This document shows, one piece after another, positions 34,686 to 42,511 of a stretch of DNA of 64,000 nucleotides. Position 1 is the first letter of the stretch. Each line of letters starts with the position of its first letter. Position numbers and translations under genes: made by a program. Below the pieces are notes generated by a model. It saw only the letters and a program-made list of their open reading frames with translations. It was not told the DNA's origin and made no database searches. Location: contig JABFXY010000162.1 in the NCBI GenBank assembly GCA_013361525.1, positions 1 to 64,000 of the forward strand, given 5' to 3'. This DNA comes from Polyangiaceae bacterium. GTDB lineage: Bacteria; Myxococcota_A; Polyangia; Polyangiales; Polyangiaceae.

Positions 34686-36083
34686 TCAAGCGTCGAGCGG
34701 CGCGAACTTCGCGAAGAAGTGACCCAGCACGTCCGGCATATAGGTAACGCGGTAGCCGCGGCTTTGCGCGGCGACCTCTCGGACCCTCGCCATCACGCCG
34801 CCCACGTATTCCATGTGCGCGCGGCTATACACCCTGCGCGGCACCGCGAACCGCGCAACCTGGAAGACCTTGTCGACGATCGACCCGTCGGGGCCGACCG
34901 TATGCATCGTAAAATTACCGGCGCCGGCCCTGACGCCGCCCTCTCGATACAGGTCGCAAAACAGCGCGACGTTCGGTAGCTGCTCGGGCTTCAAATGGGG
35001 GTAGAGCGCCGCGACATCCACGAAGATACCCGAGCCGCCGAAAGGTTTGCTCACCACGATGCCAGCGCGCTCCATCGCTTCGCCGAGGTAAGCGACCAAG
35101 CCCACCCGGTGACGCAGATATTCTTCGTCGAGCCCTTCGCGCAGGCCGACGGCGACCGCCTCGAGATCCCTCCGCGCGAGGCCGCCATAGGTGTAGAAGC
35201 CTTCGTACAATACGAGCTTCTCCTGGCAGCGGCGGGCGAACGCCTCGTCGTCGGTCGCGATGAAGCCTCCGGTATTGACGATGGCGTCCTTCTTGGCGCT
35301 CATCCAGAGGCCGTGTCCGTACGACATCATTTCGCGCACGATCTCGGGAATGGGTTTGTCGCCATACCCCTCTTCGCGCGTTTTGATGAAGTATGCATTT
35401 TCGGCGAAGCGCGCCGCATCGAACATGACCTTGACGCCGTGTCGGTCCGCGGCACGACGGACGTCCCGAATGTTGGCCATCGAAACCGGGGAAGAGCCGG
35501 CGAGGTTGTTCAGCACCGTGACGATGACGAGGGCGACGCGGCCCCGGTATTTCTCCAGCGCGAGCTCGAGCCGAGCAATATCGAAGTTTCCTTTGAATGG
35601 ATCCGGCGTCGCGAAATCCCATAGTGTGTCGCCGATGACGTCGATCGGGAGCCCGCCTCGATGCTCGACGTGGGCCTTCGTCGTGTCGAAATGCGTATTG
35701 CTGAGGACGACGTCGCCCTTCTTGACCAGAAGCTCCATCACGATGTTCTCGGCCGCACGTCCCTGATGCGTGGGGATGACGTGCTGCAATCCGAACACCT
35801 CGCGGACGGCTCCTTCGAAGGCGGCGAAGCTTCGAGAGCGCACATAGGCCTCGTCGCCTTTCATCAGCGCGGACCACTGGTCGTCGCTCATCGCGCCGGT
35901 TCCGCTGTCGGTCGCGAAGTCGACGTAGACATCACGCGCGTCGACGTAAGCCGGAGAATAGAACGCCTCTCGTAGAATCCGCTCTCGCTCGGCCCGCTCC
36001 GGCAGCCGCAATCGTTCGACCACCTTCGTGCGGTACGGCTCGGCGATCAAACTCTCGAACAGCTCGCGCGCATGGTCGATCAC
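34686..36083 (-). CDS. tnaA: Tryptophanase-family beta-eliminating lyase
   Basis: A 465-residue PLP enzyme starting at GTG 36083; AAGGAGG lies 5 bases upstream inside the preceding gene, whose stop it overlaps by 4 bases (GTGA). A longer frame to 36302 is antisense-like. Conserved points are H-Q-G-R-A-A-E-N (residues 106-113), F-D-A-A-R (Asp223 for the PLP ring) and M-S-A-K-K-D-A with Lys265 as Schiff base, matching tryptophanase better than tyrosine phenol-lyase (S-G-K-K-D). Length fits TnaA. The normal reaction splits tryptophan to indole, pyruvate and ammonia. Coupled to a DMATS prenyltransferase, it probably cleaves a ring-prenylated tryptophan to prenylindole (inference); tyrosine lyase activity cannot be excluded. 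Confidence 0.88.
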   Translation of the reverse strand: MIDHARELFESLIAEPYRTKVVERLRLPERAERERILREAFYSPAYVDARDVYVDFATDSGTGAMSDDQWSALMKGDEAYVRSRSFAAFEGAVREVFGLQHVIPTHQGRAAENIVMELLVKKGDVVLSNTHFDTTKAHVEHRGGLPIDVIGDTLWDFATPDPFKGNFDIARLELALEKYRGRVALVIVTVLNNLAGSSPVSMANIRDVRRAADRHGVKVMFDAARFAENAYFIKTREEGYGDKPIPEIVREMMSYGHGLWMSAKKDAIVNTGGFIATDDEAFARRCQEKLVLYEGFYTYGGLARRDLEAVAVGLREGLDEEYLRHRVGLVAYLGEAMERAGIVVSKPFGGSGIFVDVAALYPHLKPEQLPNVALFCDLYREGGVRAGAGNFTMHTVGPDGSIVDKVFQVARFAVPRRVYSRAHMEYVGGVMARVREVAAQSRGYRVTYMPDVLGHFFAKFAPLDA

Positions 36084-37285
36084 GGCGCCTCCTTCGGGGC
36101 GGGCGGTCGGGTAGATGGCCGGTGTCCGGCCGGACCGCTGTACAGCTCCGGCGAGAGGTACACGGTCACCCTCGGGCCCGCTGCCTCGCGCCGGAACGAC
36201 ACATAGCTCTGCATGCCTGCGCCGGACTCGAGTGTGCGGTGGGCGAAGGCACGAATGACTCGACGGTACGGCTCGGGGTCGAGACCGAGGGTCGGCAACC
36301 ACGACGTGACCCGCTCGCGCACGAGCCCGTCGTTGTCGACATAGCTCGCAACTGGGAAATGAAGCGTGACGCGAGATGGGGAGTCTTCGTCACCTTCGAG
36401 GAACGAAAAGCACGACCCGACGGGCTTTGACCTGAACGGGCCGCGACCACGCGCAATCGCGTCGCAGAAGTCGCGGATGTCGCCCGGGCGGTGGTTTCGC
36501 GCAGCAGAGAAGCTCCGCTCCAACTCGTCGACACCCACGTCGTAATGTCGGAAGTAAATCTTCAACCGCGCCGACGGCCCCGAGTTCAAATCGAGGGAGA
36601 GGAACGCGAGCACATCTCGTTCGAAACCCCTGTGACCGGCAATTTCTTCGATGGTCTTCCAAGCCCTCCGAAACCCGAGCCGAGACATCGCCTCGCGGAC
36701 GATCTCGGGGGAGCGCGCGCGCCCCTGCACCGCAGGATTGAAATATATTTTGACCGCCGTCGGCGCGTCCGGATAGCAACATACCGCGTGCCACAAGGAG
36801 AATGCTCCCTGCGGCTCAGTCGGCAGGAACAGGTCGGAGAGGCGCTCGAACCGCTCGAGAGAGAGGTCGTACCATGACGCGAGTTCGTGCGTCAGATCGC
36901 GCGCTTCGGTTTGGTTCGTGCGCAGGCCCGGTGGGTCGCCCTGCGCCTCGGCCAGAATTCGGAGCTCCGGCATACGGCCGCCGAACGCGACGGAGAACTC
37001 GAACGGTGAATGGTCGTCACCGATATCGGACGCGAACGGTGGACGTTGCCCGACGACTCGATCTCCCCACCCGGAAAGCAGGGCACGAAAGATCGCGTAC
37101 ACGTCCGACTGATTAGGGCCGAACTCGAGCGCGCCGCACAGCGCACCGAGCTGCGGCAGCCCACGTTCCAATAAAGTCTGTGTGCTCGGAAGTAGATTGC
37201 GTAGGGGAAGTGCCACGTCGACACACTCTCCAGTATGGTTAATTAGAATCAGCGATTGGTAGGTCTCGTGAACCCGTTCACGCAC
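36080..37285 (-). CDS. DMATS-type aromatic (indole) prenyltransferase
   Basis: A 401-residue ABBA-fold prenyltransferase, start GTG 37285 (start not certain; the domain begins near residue 30). Family points visible in order are S-P-F-E-F-S with Glu96 (the indole N-H binding Glu in DMATS enzymes), K-I-Y-F-N-P (179-184), R-L-K-I-Y-F (240-245), Y-V-S-F-R (361-365) and V-T-V-Y-L-S-P-E (373-380). The Tyr/Lys/Arg residues in these strands bind and shield dimethylallyl diphosphate. There is no DDxxD motif, as expected for this metal-independent family. Size matches bacterial 5-/6-/7-DMATS enzymes (about 370-400). It is translationally coupled to tnaA. Substrate is probably tryptophan or indole; prenylation position unknown. 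DMATS enzymes are best known from fungi and actinomycetes. Confidence 0.85.
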   Translation of the reverse strand: MRERVHETYQSLILINHTGECVDVALPLRNLLPSTQTLLERGLPQLGALCGALEFGPNQSDVYAIFRALLSGWGDRVVGQRPPFASDIGDDHSPFEFSVAFGGRMPELRILAEAQGDPPGLRTNQTEARDLTHELASWYDLSLERFERLSDLFLPTEPQGAFSLWHAVCCYPDAPTAVKIYFNPAVQGRARSPEIVREAMSRLGFRRAWKTIEEIAGHRGFERDVLAFLSLDLNSGPSARLKIYFRHYDVGVDELERSFSAARNHRPGDIRDFCDAIARGRGPFRSKPVGSCFSFLEGDEDSPSRVTLHFPVASYVDNDGLVRERVTSWLPTLGLDPEPYRRVIRAFAHRTLESGAGMQSYVSFRREAAGPRVTVYLSPELYSGPAGHRPSTRPPAPKEAP

Positions 37286-37575
37286 CGCGAGCGAGGCAGA
37301 TGCCGGCGAGACGCTCGAGGGGCGATCTGGTCGATCCCTGCGCGGATAGTTAGGGGATGGTGGTCATCACTCGGCGCCGATCGCGGTTGACGCCTTCGGG
37401 CCGCAATGCTTGGATATCACTCGATGCTTCAGCGGAGCTGAGGTGCCCGCGGCGGCGCCGCGGCGTCGATCCCGCACCGGCCGCGCCTGTCGCCCTCACG
37501 CCGTGGCCGCAGCCCTGTTGGGCCCGGCCCGGGCGACCTCGCGCAGAAGATACAATACACCTCCGACGGGTGGTC
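37286..37575. other. Intergenic region between divergent genes
   Basis: 290 bases between the DMATS start and the small hypothetical gene. No gene is recognised. A TACAAT at 37550-37555 upstream of the plus-strand gene could be a -10 element, but no convincing -35 is found 16-18 bases before it. Confidence 0.4.
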
Positions 37576-37992
37576 ATGCAGAAAGACAGAAACATCACCA
37601 TCCGAACGCTGGGCACTCTCGTTATCTGCTGCCAAAACAAGAACACCGCTCCCGACGCCGAGTTCGCTGCTTGCTGGGATGTCGTACGCGGGAACGTTCA
37701 CGGTGCGACCGAGCTCCGCTTGTTGGTCATCACGACCGGGGGCGGCCCGACACCGAATCAGCGAAAGATGTTGGAGGAGACCCTCGCCGGAAGAGCGCTG
37801 CGCACGGCAATCGTGTCCGACAGCATCAAGATGCGCTTCATCATTTCGACGATGGCTCTGTTCAACCCGGACATCAAAATGTTCACGAACAGGGAGATCT
37901 CGGCCGCGTACTCCTTTCTATCGGTCGAAGGACCGACGCGTAAAAAGGTCGAAGACATCGTGCAGGACATGACGCAGCAGCTGACCGATTAG
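37576..37992 (+). CDS. Small SpoIIAA/STAS-like hypothetical protein
   Basis: A 138-residue protein from ATG 37576 (M-Q-K-D-R-N-I-T-I-R). The frame extends upstream but reads as low-complexity Arg/Pro. Alternating strands and helices include T-L-V-I-C-C-Q near residue 17, L-R-L-L-V-I-T-T-G-G-G-P near 50, R-T-A-I-V-S-D-S near 80 and F-N-P-D-I-K-M-F near 100. This is the pattern of SpoIIAA/STAS-like single domains found in many copies in Polyangiales; similar alternation is seen in the product at 559-972, without obvious identity. It sits between the CKX-like oxidase and DMATS genes on the opposite strand; its stop is 1 base from the oxidase stop. Function unknown. Confidence 0.65.
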   Translation: MQKDRNITIRTLGTLVICCQNKNTAPDAEFAACWDVVRGNVHGATELRLLVITTGGGPTPNQRKMLEETLAGRALRTAIVSDSIKMRFIISTMALFNPDIKMFTNREISAAYSFLSVEGPTRKKVEDIVQDMTQQLTD

Positions 37993-37993
37993 C

Positions 37994-39619
37994 TCAGTCT
38001 GCGAACATGTGAACATTGGGCGTCAATAGGAAGTTCGGATCGTACATCTCTTTGAGCACCAAGAGCTCTTCGTAGTTGTCGCCGTGCTGGTCCGCCCAAT
38101 CCGACGAGTCGATGGCGACCGCGCTGATGGGATAGAGCTTTCCACCCGCGGCGCGCGCCCGCTCGTAGATCTGGCGATTTCTGGCGAGCTTCTGTTGCAC
38201 GAAGGTCGTGTTGGGCCCTGGTATCGGGGCCGATGTCATGATCGAGAAGAGGTAGACGTAGTCCGTGTTCGTTTCGGGCGCGGGGAAGTACCTCCGAGTC
38301 ATTTGCGCGCGGCGTATCGGCAACAGCAGGATCAATCCCGCGACGCCGATGTCGTCGAAGGCGAGCCTGGACAGCTCGGAGGTCACGAAGGTCTTGACCG
38401 TTTCACCGGGTAGGAAGTTGTCGATCCACAGGTGAGGGACGTTTTCCCATAGGCCGGCTGCGCGCAACAGATCGACGAAGAAGTCGATTCGCAAGATGAA
38501 GTCGGCAAATGACCGATTGGCCGCCTGGCGAAGCAACTTGTTGTCCGACATGTCACGCAGCAGGTGCGCCATATCCGGAACCGCCCCCGTGAAGTTCTTC
38601 CCGATATGGATCTGGTAGAAGTACACGAGATTCGGGACGGGGAGACCGGGTAGACCGCCGAGAAGGTTGCCGAGCAAGCTGGTGACGGGTGACGTCACAT
38701 TGCCGATCGGTTGGAGCACGCCGCCGATGAGCGGGCTCAACAAAGAGGGGTCCGGAAGGATCTGCACGCCGGGCGGGGTCATGATCCCGAACACGTTCTC
38801 GATCTCGTTTCGGTCGAGCAGGATCTTCAGGTCGCGGAAGAATTTCGTCGGATCGGTGTATTGCAACACCATCTGGTACGTCCGCTCCGGAGCCGGCACG
38901 AGCTCGACGATCACACGCGTGATGATCGCATATTGGCCGACACCGGTGAGCACGGCCTCGAACAGGTCCGAGTTGAGCTCGTCCGAGCACCATTCCACGT
39001 TGCCGTCGCCCGTCACGACTTGAATCGAACGGACATTGTCCACCTGCGTCTTGCCATTCGTGCTGATACCCCCCATCGAGAGGGTTCCGCCGATGGCGAG
39101 GTTGATATAGGCGGTGAGCGCGGGCGGGGTGAGCCCCATCGGATTGGTCAAACCGAACAACGCTTTCCAGGTCACCCCTGCGCCGACATCGGCATAGTCG
39201 TCTGCGATCTCGTGGATCCGATCGAGGGTCGAAGTGTCGATGACCATGCCCCCGGCGGCCTGCGATTGACCGAACAAGGAGTGCCCTTGTCCGCGCATGG
39301 CGATCGGAATCAGGTGCTGGTTACAGTAGGCGACCATCGCCGCGACGTCGTCGACCGACTCGGGGAGCAGGACGGCCCAGGGGGTTTGGTGAACGATGTT
39401 TCCGACGTCGCTCGAGGCTTCCTCTCTCGAGGCCTCGTCCATCGCGAGCGTTCCATCGAGCTCCGGAATCGGGTCACAACCCGGCTCGTCGGCGCGAGCC
39501 TCGGTCACCCAGCGGCGGGTGGTCGGGTTGAAGCCCACGACGACGGCGGCGGCGGCCATCGCAGCCAGCATGCCGCGCCGCCCAACGTTCTTGCCTTGAT
39601 TTGGACCTGCCTGTTTCAT
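37994..39619 (-). CDS. Tat-exported cytokinin-dehydrogenase-like FAD oxidase
   Basis: A 541-residue FAD-linked oxidase from ATG 39619 (GAGAAG 3-8 bases upstream). A twin-arginine signal (G-R-R-G-M-L-A-A-M-A, Arg14-Arg15) leads to a hydrophobic stretch and A-R-A. The FAD-binding PCMH domain has G-Q-G-H-S with His113, the residue that covalently holds FAD in this family, followed by G-Q-S-Q-A-A-G-G-M-V-I-D-T. It also has A-I-G-G-T-L-S-M-G-G-I-S and D-L-F-E-A-V-L-T-G-V-G-Q. The C-terminal half has V-P-H-L-W-I-D-N-F-L-P, close to the V-P-H-P-W-L-N-L-F-x-P of plant cytokinin dehydrogenases. These enzymes oxidise N-prenylated amines. Its position beside a prenyltransferase suggests a prenylated or indolic substrate (inference). 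Confidence 0.82.
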   Translation of the reverse strand: MKQAGPNQGKNVGRRGMLAAMAAAAVVVGFNPTTRRWVTEARADEPGCDPIPELDGTLAMDEASREEASSDVGNIVHQTPWAVLLPESVDDVAAMVAYCNQHLIPIAMRGQGHSLFGQSQAAGGMVIDTSTLDRIHEIADDYADVGAGVTWKALFGLTNPMGLTPPALTAYINLAIGGTLSMGGISTNGKTQVDNVRSIQVVTGDGNVEWCSDELNSDLFEAVLTGVGQYAIITRVIVELVPAPERTYQMVLQYTDPTKFFRDLKILLDRNEIENVFGIMTPPGVQILPDPSLLSPLIGGVLQPIGNVTSPVTSLLGNLLGGLPGLPVPNLVYFYQIHIGKNFTGAVPDMAHLLRDMSDNKLLRQAANRSFADFILRIDFFVDLLRAAGLWENVPHLWIDNFLPGETVKTFVTSELSRLAFDDIGVAGLILLLPIRRAQMTRRYFPAPETNTDYVYLFSIMTSAPIPGPNTTFVQQKLARNRQIYERARAAGGKLYPISAVAIDSSDWADQHGDNYEELLVLKEMYDPNFLLTPNVHMFAD

Positions 39620-39988
39620 GTTCTTCTCGCCCCCGACTTACCGGTTGAAGAAAGTGCGCTCGCGACGCTGGGTCTAAATGCCCCGTTTTTGTACCGTAAT
39701 CGCGCCCCACCGTTTTGTAAGTGGTGTTGCGGGGATGCACGCAAAATGAGTGGGAGCCTCGTAGAGCTTTGAACGCATGAGACCACTCGCCTGAGGCCAC
39801 GACTCCTCAAGACTTTTCGCTCTATTTCGATGTTGCGCCTCGACCCCGCAAAATGTTTCGGGCGGGAATTACAGCACCGATGCGGCTGCGAATCCCCGAT
39901 CGCGCAACCCAATTTCGGAATTCGAACGAAGGTTTAAGCCGTGCGTGACAGATCCGATCGCACTGCCGTCGTAGGTCGCTGCGGCAGC

Positions 39989-40019
39989 GTGTCGTAGGCC
40001 CGACAAGGCCCTACGACAC
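39989..40019. terminator. Hairpin downstream of the VgrG operon
   Basis: Arms gtgtcgtagg (39989-39998) and cctacgacac (40010-40019) are perfectly complementary around an 11-base loop. It lies about 145 bases beyond the last VgrG stop on the minus strand and may terminate the operon. Confidence 0.5.
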
Positions 40020-40037
40020 GCAAATACCGGAGGCTAC

Positions 40038-40104
40038 GTCCGCCCGAAGGGCGGCCAAGTGACAATGAAGGGGCCGGCCAGACTTCGGCGTTCGGCTCGG
40101 CCCC
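40038..40104. repeat. Dispersed palindromic repeat, copy C (shortened)
   Basis: Begins gtccgcccgaagggcggcc, continues with aagtgacaatgaaggggc as in copies A and B, then ttcggcgttcggctcgg, and breaks off after about 67 bases. The inner 13-base arms are missing, so this is a deleted copy in the same orientation as copy A. Confidence 0.7.
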
Positions 40105-40162
40105 TACGTCCGTTCCTGCGCTCGTCCCGGTCGCGCGTCGCGCGACGCAACGGCTCCGCGGC

Positions 40163-42499
40163 TCATTGCATATCGAGCGAATTTCGACGGAAGTAGTTGT
40201 CGAGAACTTGGTCTTGGGTCGCGCGATCGGTGATTCCAGCGTCGCTCAGCGCTTGGCGCGCGTAGGCATTTTCGCCGCCTCCATATCGAGGTTGCATGTT
40301 CTGCGGAAGGCCTGCGAGCGTATCGGCCCCCTTTTGCATGGTCGCGGCCTCGGCGGCGTTTCGTCGGTCGACGTCGGCCTGCGCCTCGGGAATACCCTGC
40401 ACGGTGGTTGACGGCGACTGGTCGCGGTCGGGGTTGACGGCGAGCTTGTTCTCCGCCGATTGAAACATGATTTCATTCGCGGACACTTGAACGATGGACT
40501 TCCCCACCATGATTTGAATCGGATTCTCGGCGTCGAACTTGATGGCCTTTTTGGCCGTGATCATGACCTTGCCGACCTGCGATTCGTGGGTGTAGTTCTC
40601 CTTCGTCTGCTGCTTCATCCGCTTTCCGACCTTGTCGACCCGCTTCCCTTGGATCTGGGTGTTGCTGTCTTGTCGCACCTCGGTCGTCTGCTCGTTGTCG
40701 ATGATGATGCCCTGATTCTCCCGCACCTGGAGGATGTCGTCGGTGCCGATCTTCGTGGCCCGATGATTTCCAATCACGGTCGTCCAGTTGTTGCGGATGA
40801 TCATATGAAGATCGCGGTTCGCCTGGATATAGAGGTTTTCGCTCCCGGCGGTGTCGTCGATCTTCATGCCGCTGCCGTTCCAGGCGTGATTGACCCCTGT
40901 GGGGGACTGAGCCTGAAACGGCCCTGCCTGGGTGACGGTGTCGTTGATCTGTTGAGGTGACATCGGCGTGCCGCCGAACGGGCTCTGGTTGGCGCCGGCA
41001 CCGGCGGTACCGCTCGCGCCCATTACCAGGCGCGGGGACGACTCGCTGAAGATGCCGGTCACGTTCTTGTACCTGGGCAACGGATCGGGGGGCGGGTTCG
41101 GCTCGGTGTAGACGCGCCCGATGATGATGGGCCGATCCGGATCACCACCCATGAACTCCACGACGACCTCCTGCCCGACGCGTGGAAGGTTCACTGCGCC
41201 GTAGCCCTGCCCCGCCCACGGTTGATTCGTCGGCACCCAGCACGAGCTCTTCTCGTCGCGACCGCTCTCTCGGTCCCAATGAAAATGCAGACGCACGCGA
41301 CCGTATTCGTCGGTGTGAATCTCCTCCCCACCGGGGCCGACGACCGTCGCGCTCTCGAGCCCCGTGACGAGCGGCTTCGGCGTCTTGGGCGCGGGACGAT
41401 AGGGGACGCTGGAAGGCACGCTCTCGACGCGCACGCGCCACTCGGCGTTGTAATCCGCTTCGATCGTCGCGCGCGTGACCAATAGGCCCGCGGCCCCTTG
41501 GACCGTGCGGTGCGGATGATTTGCAATGCTCAACAGCTGCCCCGGCCGCAAGCCGAGGATGTCGGAATCGAACTCCACGACCTTGGCATCGTTTCGCTTG
41601 CCGTGGAGGCGATTCGTCGTCTTCGTCCGACCGATGGATTCATTCGTGCGCGCCGTCCCGCGATCGTCCGCGAACGGCGTCTTGCCGCCGGACTCGGCGG
41701 TGTAGAGGAACGCTCCGGGCTCGTAGTCGAGCTGCTCCAGCCTGCTCTCTTGAGGAAGACCCGCGGAAGCGCTCTGTTTGGGCTGTTGCAGGCTCGGGCG
41801 CCGGTAATCGATATCGTGAATCGTCATGGTCCCTGGCCGAAGCCGAGAATGGACCGCCAAATGGGTCACGAACCGGCCGTCGGTGACGTCGGGTCGGTCA
41901 TGGAAGCGCACGAGCGGGTGCCCGACCTCGCCCATGTCGGGCGCGTCGTCGAGCACCAACTTGGTAGTTTCCCCGGCTGCCTCGAAATAGTAACTAATCC
42001 CGGCGTCCTCGAGCATCCGGCTGACGAAGGCGAAATCCGTCTCCCCATATTGGACACGGAACTTGCGCGCGACGTGGCGAGCTGCGTCGACCTTGGCCTC
42101 GTGCTCGACACCCCACTCGCCGAGGAGCACCTTCACGATCTCGAGCTCCGACTGGTACTGGAAGATGCGGTAGTTCTTCCGCTGGGTGAGGAGCCATGCC
42201 CGCGGCACGATGGTGACGCGATACGTGGCGAGCCCTTGGTCGTCGACGCGGATCTGCTCCATCTCTTTGCAGAGGCCCGACCACGCTTGTGCCGGCCCCT
42301 TCGAGAAGAGCGCGAAGCTCGCCGGGTTGCCGATGACCTCGTCGAAGTCGATATCGAGGTTGGTCGAGACGACCGTCAGCTCGATCTCGAAGAGCTCGCT
42401 GACGGCGTCTCGCACGGAGAAATGCCGCACGTCGATCCCGTCCCCCGTCGCGATGGTCGCGCGGGCGTCGCCGGGCTGGAAAAAGCTCGTGGCGCTCAT
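40163..42499 (-). CDS. vgrG: Type VI secretion spike protein VgrG (with C-terminal extension)
   Basis: A 778-residue VgrG from ATG 42499 (AGGAGC 7 bases upstream). The gp27-like base (about 1-370) includes F-R-V-Q-Y-G-E-T-D-F-A-F-V and Y-E-P-G-A-F-L-Y. The gp5-like OB domain (about 390-480) carries the hallmark E-I-H-T-D-E-Y-G-R-V-R-L-H-F-H-W-D-R, then W-A-G-Q-G-Y-G and P-R-V-G-Q-E-V-V-V-E-F. A beta-helical needle with V-x-x-x-N repeats follows (about 560-690). It is the longest of the three VgrGs because of about 80 extra helical residues after the needle (R-R-N-A-A-E-A-A-T-M onward), which might recruit or be an effector; no enzyme motif is seen. Last gene of the operon, 12 bases after the middle VgrG. 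Confidence 0.92.
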   Translation of the reverse strand: MSATSFFQPGDARATIATGDGIDVRHFSVRDAVSELFEIELTVVSTNLDIDFDEVIGNPASFALFSKGPAQAWSGLCKEMEQIRVDDQGLATYRVTIVPRAWLLTQRKNYRIFQYQSELEIVKVLLGEWGVEHEAKVDAARHVARKFRVQYGETDFAFVSRMLEDAGISYYFEAAGETTKLVLDDAPDMGEVGHPLVRFHDRPDVTDGRFVTHLAVHSRLRPGTMTIHDIDYRRPSLQQPKQSASAGLPQESRLEQLDYEPGAFLYTAESGGKTPFADDRGTARTNESIGRTKTTNRLHGKRNDAKVVEFDSDILGLRPGQLLSIANHPHRTVQGAAGLLVTRATIEADYNAEWRVRVESVPSSVPYRPAPKTPKPLVTGLESATVVGPGGEEIHTDEYGRVRLHFHWDRESGRDEKSSCWVPTNQPWAGQGYGAVNLPRVGQEVVVEFMGGDPDRPIIIGRVYTEPNPPPDPLPRYKNVTGIFSESSPRLVMGASGTAGAGANQSPFGGTPMSPQQINDTVTQAGPFQAQSPTGVNHAWNGSGMKIDDTAGSENLYIQANRDLHMIIRNNWTTVIGNHRATKIGTDDILQVRENQGIIIDNEQTTEVRQDSNTQIQGKRVDKVGKRMKQQTKENYTHESQVGKVMITAKKAIKFDAENPIQIMVGKSIVQVSANEIMFQSAENKLAVNPDRDQSPSTTVQGIPEAQADVDRRNAAEAATMQKGADTLAGLPQNMQPRYGGGENAYARQALSDAGITDRATQDQVLDNYFRRNSLDMQ

Positions 42500-42511
42500 G
42501 CTTGCAGCTCC

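Larger units (their letters stand above)
39620..40162. other. Intergenic region with hairpin and repeat
   Basis: 543 bases between the oxidase start and the VgrG stop. No gene was recognised. It is less GC-rich around 39680-39950 and presumably holds the oxidase promoter. The right part carries a hairpin at 39989-40019 and repeat copy C at 40038-40104. Confidence 0.5.

Noticed and set aside
36084..36302. N-terminal extension of the tryptophanase-family protein
   Set aside because: The stretch is antisense-like Arg/Pro sequence inside the prenyltransferase frame, and the GTG at 36083 has an AAGGAGG ribosome-binding site and a 4-base overlap.
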